This document shows positions 1 through 7,800 of a stretch of 64,000 nucleotides of DNA, one piece after another. The notes beneath the pieces were generated by a model, which saw nothing but the letters and a program-made list of their open reading frames with translations, was not told the origin of the DNA and ran no database searches. Both the position numbers and the translations under genes were made by a program. Origin of the DNA: Streptomyces sp. G-G2. GTDB taxonomy: Bacteria > Actinomycetota > Actinomycetes > Streptomycetales > Streptomycetaceae. How positions within the stretch are numbered: the stretch's first letter is position 1; the number at the start of each line of letters is the position of its first letter. The stretch lies in contig NZ_JASISO010000004.1 in the NCBI RefSeq assembly GCF_030063135.1, forward strand, positions 62,001 through 126,000, in the 5' to 3' direction.

Positions 1-257
1 TTCCGTCGTGCGTCCAACCAGACAGACGGGGCCCTGCACTGACACGGGTCGTTCCGGTGTCACCGTCGTGACTGTTGCGCATTGTGCGATATCGATATTC
101 GGCAGGTTGACTATTCTGCCCAACACCGGACACGTGCTGATCGGTCGGCTCGTGGAGCAACGGAGCGGCAGGAACTGCCGTGGGCCGGGAACCGCTTGAT
201 GTGCCGGTCGGCCTGGGGATGTGGCGGCGGGCTGGACGGTGACGGCGGGGTGGCTAT

Positions 258-401
258 CGGTTCCTCCGCAAACAGGACCTACGCGCTCCGCTCTACGGCT
301 ACGGCCTGACGGCAGATACGGTCGGCGAGGACCGCATCTACCCCACCCTTCCCACGGCCATCGAGGGCTTCCGAGTCTGGGACCTCGGCCGTTCCTCCTG
401 A
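258..401 (+). pseudogene. C-terminal remnant of an unidentified protein
   Basis: An open frame of 47 codons ends in TGA at 399-401 and reads like real protein (RFLRKQDLRAPLYGYG near its start, FRVWDLGRSS at its end), with good third-position GC bias. No start codon or ribosome binding site precedes it, and the upstream sequence in this frame does not look coding. I do not recognise the family. It is probably the tail of a gene whose 5' part was lost. It sits just ahead of other debris in 420-1100, which suggests a decayed accessory region. Confidence 0.35.
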
Positions 402-469
402 TGCTGGACCCGTGACCACTCACACGCAGTGAAGTTCGGGGTCCGGCGGCGTAGAGCCGCGCTTGCGCC

Positions 470-775
470 CCGCACACTGGTGTTGCTGGGTGTGCTGGCG
501 GGCCTGGGTCGCCAGCGTGTACGCGATCTTCCTCGACGGTGCGGGGCGAGCCCGGGATGCGGATCGAGGTCCCTCTCTGCTCCCCCGCTCGGGCGGGCAT
601 GGCAAGTCGGTCGAGGCGTATCTGGAGGCGGCCGCGGCGCTGACCGCGTTCATCCTGGTCGGCCGCTGCTTCGAGGCACGGGCCGGGCGTTGGCGTACCT
701 GGGCGCCGAAGACGTCACCTTGCCGCTCGACGGGCGTGGGGTACTGGTGCTGATCGAGGAATTGGCGGTGCTGCA
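470..775 (+). pseudogene. Remnant of a heavy-metal (copper-type) P-type ATPase
   Basis: Three short stretches in two frames line up in order with the transmembrane segment and start of the actuator domain of CopA-like P1B ATPases: TLVLLGVLAGLG, then VYAIFLDGAG and YLEAAAALTAFILVGRCFEA, then LGAEDVTLPLDG and IEELAVL. In intact enzymes these read approximately as LYAxFFGxAG...YLEVAAAVTTFILAGRYFEAR...LGAKDVAVLRDG...VEELAVGD. The reading frame changes at least twice, and the metal-binding N-terminus, the phosphorylation motif DKTGT and the ATP-binding domain are all missing. This is a dead fragment of about 100 codons. The identity rests on pattern memory, not a search. Confidence 0.6.
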
Positions 776-811
776 CCACGCGGCCGGCCAGCCCGACAAC
801 GCCCAGTTCCT

Positions 812-1099
812 TACGCGCAGCGGCGCGCCCGCTGGACCGACCGGATCAGCGCCCCCGCCATCGTCGTCGGCGGCCCCGCCGCACCCGGCCCGAAGTCCGA
901 CCAGGCACACGTCGGCACCGTCCTCTGCTTCAGCGCCCGCGTTGGCGGCTACGACTCCTGGATCAGGGACCTACCCCAGGACCGGATCATCGTGAGCCCC
1001 GCGTCCGTCTCCGGCCTGGAGAAACCCTCCGGCGCACCCTGGTGCCGCAACGGGTGTGAGGGCCGTGGCCTCGACTGCTACCTCCGGGTAGGTCCGTGA
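812..1099 (+). pseudogene. Orphan open frame, possibly the tail of a lost gene
   Basis: A frame ending in TGA at 1097-1099 gives a plausible protein tail of about 80 residues (ISAPAIVVGG, GTVLCFSARVGGYDSWIRDL, SGAPWCRNGCEGRGLDCYL), with two tryptophans and several cysteines. No start codon with a ribosome binding site was found; the upstream residues become arginine-rich and unconvincing. The last 22 bases overlap the end of the convergent AbiEii-type gene. I do not recognise the family and cannot exclude a chance frame in GC-rich DNA. Confidence 0.3.
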
Positions 1100-1863
1100 T
1101 TCGGTTTCGGGCCGGGACGTGGCGGTCGGGCGGGGAGAGGGCTTGCGGCCCGTTTGGCGGGTTGGTCAGTGGACGACTCGGCCTGCGGCTCGGGGTTTCC
1201 CGCGGCTTCGGCCCTCGCTCGGTCGGCGAGTTCGCGGTGCCAGGCCGCGAACTCCTCGCGGGTGGCGGCCGCGGCCGGGGCATCGAGGCCGTATGCGGCG
1301 AACTGTCTGTCGGTGTGGTGCTGGACGCGGGCGAGGGCAGAAACGTACTCGTCGAGACTGGGTTCGGCCTCGTTCCGTGCGGTCAGTTCGAGCAGCCGAG
1401 CACGGGTGTAGCCGGCCTTCAGCAGCGCGTTGACGTCGATGGCGTCGCGGACTTCGGCGCGGCCGAAAAGAGCCCCGGTCTTGGCCGCGGCGAGGTCGTC
1501 GAGGTGGAGGACCGGGCCGAGGTCTGATTCGACGGGCGGGTGGTGCAGCAGGTCGCCGACCAGCTCCACCTTGGACTGCGAGCCGGAGTCGGGATCCGTG
1601 ACGTGCAGGCGCGCGTACACCTGTGCCTGCTGGGTGACCTGGACCAGGTACCCGGCCGTCCGGTATGCCTCGACAAGGCGTGCGATCGCCTGCGGTAGCT
1701 CCCCCTCGGCGCGTCCGATCGGGGTGAACAGGCCGACGTCGTCACTGACGCGGCTGACGAGACGATGGGCCTGGACGGCGTATCCGCCCGCGAGCCGGTA
1801 GCCGAAGTCTTCGGCAAGCGCTTCCAGGCCGATGCGGATGAGGCGATGGTGCAGATCTTCCAC
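1078..1863 (-). CDS. Nucleotidyltransferase, AbiEii/AbiGii toxin family
   Basis: The 261-residue protein belongs to the AbiEii-type nucleotidyltransferases, the toxin half of type IV toxin-antitoxin and abortive-infection modules. The N-terminal GGYAVQAH glycine motif (about residues 27-34) and the SDDVGLFT segment match the family. The C-terminal 50 residues are a Pro/Arg-rich tail. An oddity is that the usual second aspartate of the DxD metal site (SEDIDLFT in relatives) reads glycine, so catalysis may be impaired. The start is GTG at 1863, overlapping the upstream gene's TAG stop by one base, so the two genes are translationally coupled. The protein could act as a nucleotidyltransferase toxin or be a degenerate relative. 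Confidence 0.8.
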   Translation of the reverse strand: MEDLHHRLIRIGLEALAEDFGYRLAGGYAVQAHRLVSRVSDDVGLFTPIGRAEGELPQAIARLVEAYRTAGYLVQVTQQAQVYARLHVTDPDSGSQSKVELVGDLLHHPPVESDLGPVLHLDDLAAAKTGALFGRAEVRDAIDVNALLKAGYTRARLLELTARNEAEPSLDEYVSALARVQHHTDRQFAAYGLDAPAAAATREEFAAWHRELADRARAEAAGNPEPQAESSTDQPAKRAASPLPARPPRPGPKPNHGPTRR

Positions 1864-2108
1864 TACGCGGCCGCCGCCTGCGAGCTCGCGAGCTCGGGGA
1901 AGCGGGACTCCCAGGCGGCTCTCGCCGGGCCGGGCAGGAACAGGGCCCGCCGGTGGCTCCGCAGCACGTCGGCATCGAGGTGGGAGTGCAGGTCCTCGGG
2001 CGTCTGCGCCTCGCGGATCACCCGCTCGTACATCAGCAGTACGTCGGCGTCGTCGGCCAGGTCGTATTCGTAATGCGGGCCCCAGTCCAGGTGCCGGGGC
2101 AGGATCAC
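1863..2108 (-). CDS. Small partner protein of the AbiEii-type gene
   Basis: The 81-residue protein begins ILPRHLDWGPHYEYDLADD and has a helical, acidic middle (LLMYERVIREAQTPEDL). It lies directly upstream of the AbiEii-type nucleotidyltransferase and overlaps it by one base (TAGTG), the arrangement expected for an antitoxin-like or accessory partner. Small proteins of this kind precede such nucleotidyltransferases in actinobacteria, but this is not a recognisable AbiEi wHTH antitoxin. The role as antitoxin is inferred from position only. The start is GTG at 2108; no earlier start lies in frame. Confidence 0.6.
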   Translation of the reverse strand: MILPRHLDWGPHYEYDLADDADVLLMYERVIREAQTPEDLHSHLDADVLRSHRRALFLPGPARAAWESRFPELASSQAAAA

Positions 2109-2501
2109 GAGGCCGCCCGCCGGCCCGCTCAGCTCCGCGAGCGAGCCAGGGTGTACGGCCGAAGCTGTGCGTACCTGCTGCTCATGATCACCAGCATGCC
2201 CGAAAACCAGGCCCCGTGTTACGCATCCCTGCGATGACGGCGCTCCTGGGAGCCCAGAGGCCCCACGCAGAGAGTCGGCGTGCGCTGTCTCGGCGGAGTA
2301 CCGGGATCGGGCGTAGGACTCTCAGCCAGGCCGGCAAGGTTCTCCTTACGCCTTGCGGAGCCCGGGTGCCCCCTCTGCGCCTGACCGCTTCCAGGGCGGC
2401 ATGGGTGCTGGGGGACGCAACGCGCGGGAGTCGGTGCGCAGCCCTCGCCGGGCTCCCGTTCACCCGGAACACAGGCAGGCGAGAAGCGTCAGCGCGCTGC
2501 G
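2109..2501. other. Intergenic stretch without a convincing gene
   Basis: About 390 bases lie between the start of the AbiEii module and the composite repeat. Long frames here (for example one covering 2188-2751 on the minus strand) run through the repeats and lack coding-like composition. The promoter for the minus-strand module should lie in the right-hand end, but no clear -10/-35 pair was recognised. Confidence 0.4.
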
Positions 2502-2713
2502 CATAACGCCCACTCTGCGCGTAACGCACATCGACAGCCTGTCCAATTTGCGCCGCGCAGGCCGCTGACCTGCGGTTTTCTTCCACATGTTTTTGCTGGA
2601 TCTTATCCCGATGACCCATCATGTCGAGTGCGTCGCGATCCTTGAACCCGTTGGAAAGGGCCTCTGACCTGCGGGTTAGGGAAGTGTGCGTTATGTGCGG
2701 GGTGGGCGTTATG
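2502..2713. repeat. Composite repeat locus A: inverted repeats around a 99-bp unit
   Basis: Two 29-bp arms, 2502-2530 and 2685-2713, are inverted repeats of each other with 25 of 29 positions matching; both begin CATAACGCCCAC when read inward from each side. Between them, two copies of CTGACCTGCGG start at 2565 and 2664, exactly 99 bp apart. Within that unit, 2613-2642 is identical to 28726-28755. The whole resembles a small non-autonomous element or a protein-binding complex, not a gene. Locus B at 28678 repeats the same arrangement of boxes. Confidence 0.7.
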
Positions 2714-2722
2714 GGCGATATC

Positions 2723-2771
2723 TTGACGCAGATTTGACGCTCGTGACGCACGTTTGACGCACGCCCGACGC
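2723..2771 (+). repeat. TTGACGC heptamer array with helical spacing
   Basis: TTGACGC occurs at 2723, 2734 and 2754, with near matches GTGACGC at 2743 and CCGACGC at 2765. The spacing is 9-11 bp, close to one helical turn, so bound proteins would line up on one DNA face. Such phased heptamers resemble iterons or operator arrays. A similar but shorter cluster follows locus B at 28932-28969. Confidence 0.55.
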
Positions 2772-2796
2772 TTTTCCTGACAGGCCGTCAGTACAG

Positions 2797-2845
2797 AAAG
2801 CCGCCTGATACACCAGTGTGAAGTCCTGGTGTATCAGGCGGCTTT
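2797..2845. terminator. Perfect 20-bp hairpin, bidirectional terminator candidate
   Basis: The arm at 2797-2816 (AAAGCCGCCTGATACACCAG) is perfectly complementary to 2826-2845, with a 9-nt loop and T-rich/A-rich flanks (TTTT ends at 2846). This fits an intrinsic terminator readable on both strands, between the repeat locus and the nuclease pseudogene. It may instead be a structural part of the composite repeat module, because locus B is also followed by a perfect inverted repeat. Confidence 0.75.
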
Positions 2846-3021
2846 TCCATGCCCGTCATGCTCGACGAGGCTCAGACTCGGTCTGGCGTAACGACCCTCG
2901 GCCCGACTACGTACGGTGATGACCGGGGGTGGACTCTGGGCCATCCTGCGCACCGGAAATAGATCTGTCTGACTGCGTGTTGGGACTAGGTCTCTACTGA
3001 GGGGAGGGGTCGGGGCTGAAG

Positions 3022-3955
3022 TTGTTCAACACGAAGAGCGGCGTGACCGAGGTGGCGCCGCGGCTGGCTGAGGTTGAGGCCGATGTGCAGGACCTCGTCG
3101 AGGGGCACATGGAGACCATGTTCGGGGTCCGGTTCCTGGCGAGCGAGTACAGCACCGTCTCACGGAGGCAGGATCGATTCGCTGGGCATCGACGAGAACG
3201 GCGCACCGATGATCGTCGAGTACAAGCGCGGCACCGACGCGGGCGTGATCAACCAGGGCCTGTTCTACATGGCCTGGCTACTCGACCACCGGGATGTGTT
3301 CCGGCACCTGGTTCGCGACCGGCTGGGGGCCCACGCCGTGGCCCAGGTGCTGCGGAGCGTACCGCGGCTGATCTGCGTGGCCGGCGACTTCACCCGCTAC
3401 GACATCTACGCCGTACGCGAGCACCGGCACGCCATCGACCTGGTCCACTACCGGTACTTCGGCAGCGAGCACGTCGGCCTTGAGACAGTGGCCTCCTTCG
3501 TCGGCCGTGCGGCGGCGCCGAAGTCTGGGAGCCGGAGCCGGGGTACAGCAAAGGTACAGCGGATCGCGGCGGATGCCGGGGCCATGGCGGAGCTGGCCGC
3601 AGAGGTCGACGAGGCCCTGCTTGGGTTCGGTGAGGACTTTACGAAGGTCTCGAACCCGACCTACACCGCCTATCGGCGCATGCAGAACTACGCATACCTA
3701 CTCCCGCCGAAGAAAGCCAAGCTGCTGGTCTACCTGAAGGCCGACCCGGCGACGGTCGATCTCGTGCCCGGCTTCGCTCGCGATGTGACGGGGCTCGGGT
3801 ATCACGGCACCGGCGTCCTGGAGTTGATGCTCCAGTCCGAACGCGACCTGGAGCGCGCCGCTGACTACTTCCGGAGAGCTACGCACGGGCGTGATCGCCC
3901 GGTGCTCGGGGGCAGGTCTACTTCTGCGACGGCGGCCACCGTGCCCGCGGCTTGA
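3022..3955 (+). pseudogene. Frameshifted PD-(D/E)XK nuclease with DUF5655-like C-terminus
   Basis: The first part reads FNTKSGVTEVAP...FGVRFLASEYST in one frame. The rest continues in another from HGGRIDSLGIDENG, so a single frameshift lies between about 3148 and 3166. The second frame carries the endonuclease core GRID...IVEYKRG (D and ExK catalytic residues of the PD-(D/E)XK fold, as in NucS-like proteins), then a C-terminal domain with FGEDFTKVSNPTYTAYRR and YLLPPKKAKLLVYL that matches DUF5655. The joined product would be about 310 residues. The first frame starts at TTG 3022. It is either an inactivated defence or repair nuclease, or a sequencing error. The last 25 residues also look unnatural, so the true C-terminus may be lost. 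Confidence 0.7.
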
Positions 3956-3999
3956 AGGTGGAGTTCACCGATATCCGGGCCATTCCAGACGGCCTCTGA
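3913..3999 (+). pseudogene. Short coding remnant of unknown origin
   Basis: In the third frame, the 28 codons before TGA 3997-3999 read QVYFCDGGHRARGLKVEFTD and then RAIPDGL, a credible protein tail that overlaps the end of the nuclease pseudogene. No start is present. It may be a scrap of another gene or the displaced C-terminus of the nuclease gene. The rest of 4000-4163 shows no gene. Confidence 0.25.
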
Positions 4000-4163
4000 T
4001 CTGCTATTCGCCCGCGCTCGATGCGACCGACGATCCTGGGGACCCACAGGCAACGACCGTTGCCGGGTGACGTTGCCACCCCTCTTTCCATCAGACGACA
4101 CGGAGCCTTCATCGACATCAATCGGTGAAGGCTCGACGGTTAGTATCGGCGTCAAGAAGCCAT

Positions 4164-4745
4164 CTATTGCCAGAGTCGATTGCGGCTAGGCGGGAATAGT
4201 CCAAACAGGCTGCCATATTCGCCAGTGTCATCAGTGAAAGAAAAATCTGGCCCCGCGCCCTTAATGGCTGAATGGAGACGGCGCACCAACGTCGATGGAC
4301 TTTCTAGGGGCACACAGAGGAGTTCGGCAATCCGGCGCTGTTTGATATTTAGCGCGGGAAGGCTCGTTAGCGTGTCGCGACAGAGAAAAGTCGTAGCCGA
4401 TTCCATTGCGCTCAACTCCCCACTCGCAGAGTATTTTAGAGAGTCTCTCCAGTATGGAAACCCAACTATCAATGCGAGCGCGTCGCGCAAGTCGGTCGCA
4501 ATAACCCCAGCATCACCCTCTGAGCTCGCATAGAGAACCGGGCGGGTGGATTCTGCAGCGCCACACAGGTAGAACATGCCACCCGTTAGATCTCCAGCAA
4601 TTCCTTCAAGCGGAAGGTCGGACGTGAGTCGAGGGAATTCTCCGCCCGACTTGCGCCGGACATCAAATTCGAATACGTTTGCCATGAGAGTCGAAATCTC
4701 ATGGTCTTCATTTATCTGATGCAACAAAATGGTGGGATCGTACAT
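4164..4745 (-). CDS. Probable immunity protein for the Rhs toxin
   Basis: The 193-residue soluble protein contains GDAGVIATDLRDALALIVGF and PYWRD, a pattern reminiscent of SUKH/SMI1-like immunity proteins (gxaGviA, aLPyWrD). I am not certain of that family. It lies on the same strand about 110 bp downstream of the C-terminal toxin tip of the Rhs gene, the standard place for a cognate immunity gene. Its base composition is clearly more A/T-rich than the neighbours and it uses codons rare in this genome, the usual sign that a toxin-immunity cassette was acquired together. Its expected job is to bind and block the tip nuclease in the cytoplasm. Confidence 0.6.
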   Translation of the reverse strand: MYDPTILLHQINEDHEISTLMANVFEFDVRRKSGGEFPRLTSDLPLEGIAGDLTGGMFYLCGAAESTRPVLYASSEGDAGVIATDLRDALALIVGFPYWRDSLKYSASGELSAMESATTFLCRDTLTSLPALNIKQRRIAELLCVPLESPSTLVRRLHSAIKGAGPDFSFTDDTGEYGSLFGLFPPSRNRLWQ

Positions 4746-4814
4746 GTCGCGATTATAGCAGAGCGCATACAGGGCGCTCGCTGGGGGAATCGGATTTGAC
4801 GACTTTGCCGGGGA

Positions 4815-4844
4815 CTGCAGCCCAGGAAGTTATCCCGGCTGCAG
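4815..4844. terminator. Weak hairpin between toxin and immunity genes
   Basis: CTGCAGCC at 4815-4822 pairs with GGCTGCAG at 4837-4844, separated by 14 bases, within the gap between the two minus-strand genes. The stem is only 8 bp and no T-run follows on either strand. It may give partial termination or mRNA protection, or mean nothing. Confidence 0.25.
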
Positions 4845-4856
4845 CCCCCTGTAATG

Positions 4857-7800
4857 TTACACCATCCCTATCCCTCGATAATATGCGAGCAATTTGCGAA
4901 TTCCTGGATTGAAGTAACGTGGGTCACCGTACTGGCGCTGGCCTATTCCACGCATATCCCAAATGTCTCGAGCAAGGACAGTGCGGAACGGCAAATTGCT
5001 CTCGGCTGCCTTCGTGGCACGCCCACGAGCTTTGTAAGTCCTCGTCAACGCATGATCTGCCTTCGTCATGACTATGGCCCCGCCCTCGTTCCTGGCCAGG
5101 TGTCCAAGACCATCTTGCGGCATGTGATGGGCTTCCAGTCCATCGCCCACTTGACCCGGATTAAGGTCTCCGAAACGACCTGCATCATTCACGGCTACGC
5201 ACTTGTTGGCGTTGTGAACCAGAATTGGCGTGGTGCCCGCCAGCACGTAATACGTATGGGCGTCGGTGACGGTCAGGTTATGGACCGTTGCCTGCTGCTG
5301 CCACCGTTGGATATCCGTAACCTGGGCACGGGCTCCGGTCGAGGTCTGTACCTGCATTCCTGGCTGCAGTTCTATTGCGGTTATCCAGGCATCCAGGGCG
5401 GGAACCCAGAAGGGGTGGCCATCGGTGGCGGTGAGCTGTTCTTGGGTCTGCTCCCCCTGTTTCCGGGCGAGTGTCACCTTGACCAGCTTCTTCGCGCCTG
5501 TGCCGGTGATCGTGGCGGAGGCCGTTTGAACTGAGGTTTGTCCGGTTTTCGGGTCGGTGGCGAGTACCTTGTCGCCGACCTTGATATGGGAAATGGGTTT
5601 GTCGGTCCCGTCGGCCATCAGGACGGTGGTGCCGGGGAGGAAACTGTTAGGTGCCCCGCATGTGGTTGGTGTGGCTTTCGCCTGTTGGGCGGGGCGTTGT
5701 ACCTGGGAGGGCCGCGGGCGGGGTTTTGCCGCTGCGCGAGGTTTTGCGCTGGGGCGTGTGCGGGCGGCGGCCTTGCGGGCTGCAGCCCGTTGGGCCTGCT
5801 CACGCTTGGCCGCAGCACGCTGGGCTTCAATACGCTTTCGGGCTGCTGCTGCCCGCATCGCTGCTTGTTTGGCGGCTCGCGCTTCAGCGGCTGCTTGCTT
5901 GGCGGCCGCGCGTTGGGCAGCGGCCAGTTCCTCGGCGGCTTTGCGTTCGGCGGCTATCCGCTCTTGCTCGCGGCGTAGTGCTTCTTCGCGTTCGCGCCTT
6001 TCGCGTTCGAGGCGTGCTGCTTCTTCGGCCTTTCTTCTGGCTTCTGCGATGCGGCGCTGGCGTTCGCGTTCTTGGGCTTCTTCCCATTTCCGCTGGAGCC
6101 ACTGCTGGAGTGCGGAACCCAGCTCGTACCAATTCTCACCTCGGTCGTGGCCCCTCGGGCCGCCGCCACCGCCGCCCTTGCCGCCGTAGTAGAGGCCGTC
6201 GGGGTCGGAGAAGGTGGCTGGTGCGTTGTTGCTGTAGGCGTAGGGGTTCATCGTGCCGGACTGGCTGTAGTCGACGATGGGGTCGACGGAGATGAACCGT
6301 CCAGTGATCGGGTCGTACTCGCGGGCGCCGAGCCGGGTCAGGCCGGTGTCGCGGTCCTTGGTGCCGCCGACGAAGCCACGTTGTCCGGGCCAGGTGGAGG
6401 GCTGAGTGCCCCGCTCCTCCCCGAACGGCATGGACTTGCGACGCGTGACCCGCATGTCCGCGCCGGCCATGTCGATGCTGGTGTTGGAGGTGCCGTGGTG
6501 GTCGGCGACCATCATCTGGCGGCCGCCGCCGGTAGCGCGCACAGTGGTGGCGCCGTCCGGGTGCGCGTAGAAGCGTTCCGCGGTCTTGGTGACGCCGTCA
6601 GGCTTGACCGTCAGTTCCGCCTCGCCCAGGTAGAGCGTCTTGGAGCCGTCGGCACCCTTGCTGATGAGGCGGCTGCCGGATGCGTCGTAGAGGTATCCGG
6701 TGGTCTTGGTAGCGCCTCCTTCGACCGGTTCGGTGACCTTGCGGAGCTGGCCTTCGACGTCCCACTCCAGTGTCTGGGTGGTGCCGTTGACCTGGCGGGT
6801 GGTGGTGTTGCCGGACTTGTCGTAGGCGAATGTGCTGAGTTCTTCACCCTGAGGGCCGGTGGACTTCACCTGGGCCAGTGCGTTGGGACCGCCGACGCCG
6901 GTCTTTCCATAGGTGTACGCGCGGGTGACGTCCTTGGTGGTGTCACCGGCCGTGTCGTGTTCGGTGAGCTTGGTGCGGTTGCCCGCGGCGTCGAACTCGT
7001 AGGACTGCCAGTAGGCGTCGGTGCCGCCGACGGTGTCCTTGGAGGGGCCCGTCGTGCAGTCGTTGGTCTTGGCGGTCCAGGCTGAGCTCATCTGACGCAG
7101 CTGGTCGTAGACGAAGCACTGGGTGTCGGTCTTGCCGGTGTCCGGAGCGGCGCCGCCCGGGACGTCGTTGACCTTGGTGACGTTGCCGGCCTCGTCGTAG
7201 GAGTACTGGGTGTCGCTGATGCGTGCCGGTGCTACCGAGCGATCGAAGATCGACTGGGTTCTGCGGCGGGTGAACTCGTCGTAGACGTAGGTGCCGTAGA
7301 CCTTTTTCCCTGCGACGCCGGCATCGGTGCGCAGGATCTCGCCGAAGGCGGAGTACTGGACGTCGTTGAGGTAAGAGGCTGCGCCGCGGATGGAGATGGG
7401 AAGGCCGTCGGAGTTGTACCAGAAGGTGACTCGTTCAGCTGCCAGGCCGCCCAGGCCGCCCAGGGCGGGGATGTCGGTTGACTGCAGTTTGCCGGTGGGG
7501 GTGTAGGCGGTGGTGTAGGTGTAGGTGCCGCCGAGTCCGGTTTCCTCGTTGGGGATGGTTGTTTTGGTGGTCAGGGGCCGGTAGGCGTTGTCGTACGCGG
7601 TGACTTCGTCGCGGTAGGCGAGCCCGTTGTCGTAGCGGATGGCCGCGGTGGGGAGTCCCTTGTAGAGGGTGTCGTAGGTCCATTCGACGCGCTTGGGACC
7701 GGTGGCGCTTCCCTCGCGTACCGATGTCTGCCGGCCTGCGGCGTCATAGGTGGGAACGAGGATGTTGCCCCGGGGGTCCTTGACCGCGATGACGTTGTCG

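Noticed and set aside
2188..2751. 187-codon minus-strand frame across repeat locus A
   Set aside because: It runs through inverted repeats and heptamers and has no coding-like composition outside the DRDALDMMG patch shared with locus B.
2723..2771. Possible CRISPR-like array
   Set aside because: Units are only 7 bp with 9-11-bp spacing; there are no 28-37-bp repeats, no unique spacers and no cas genes.
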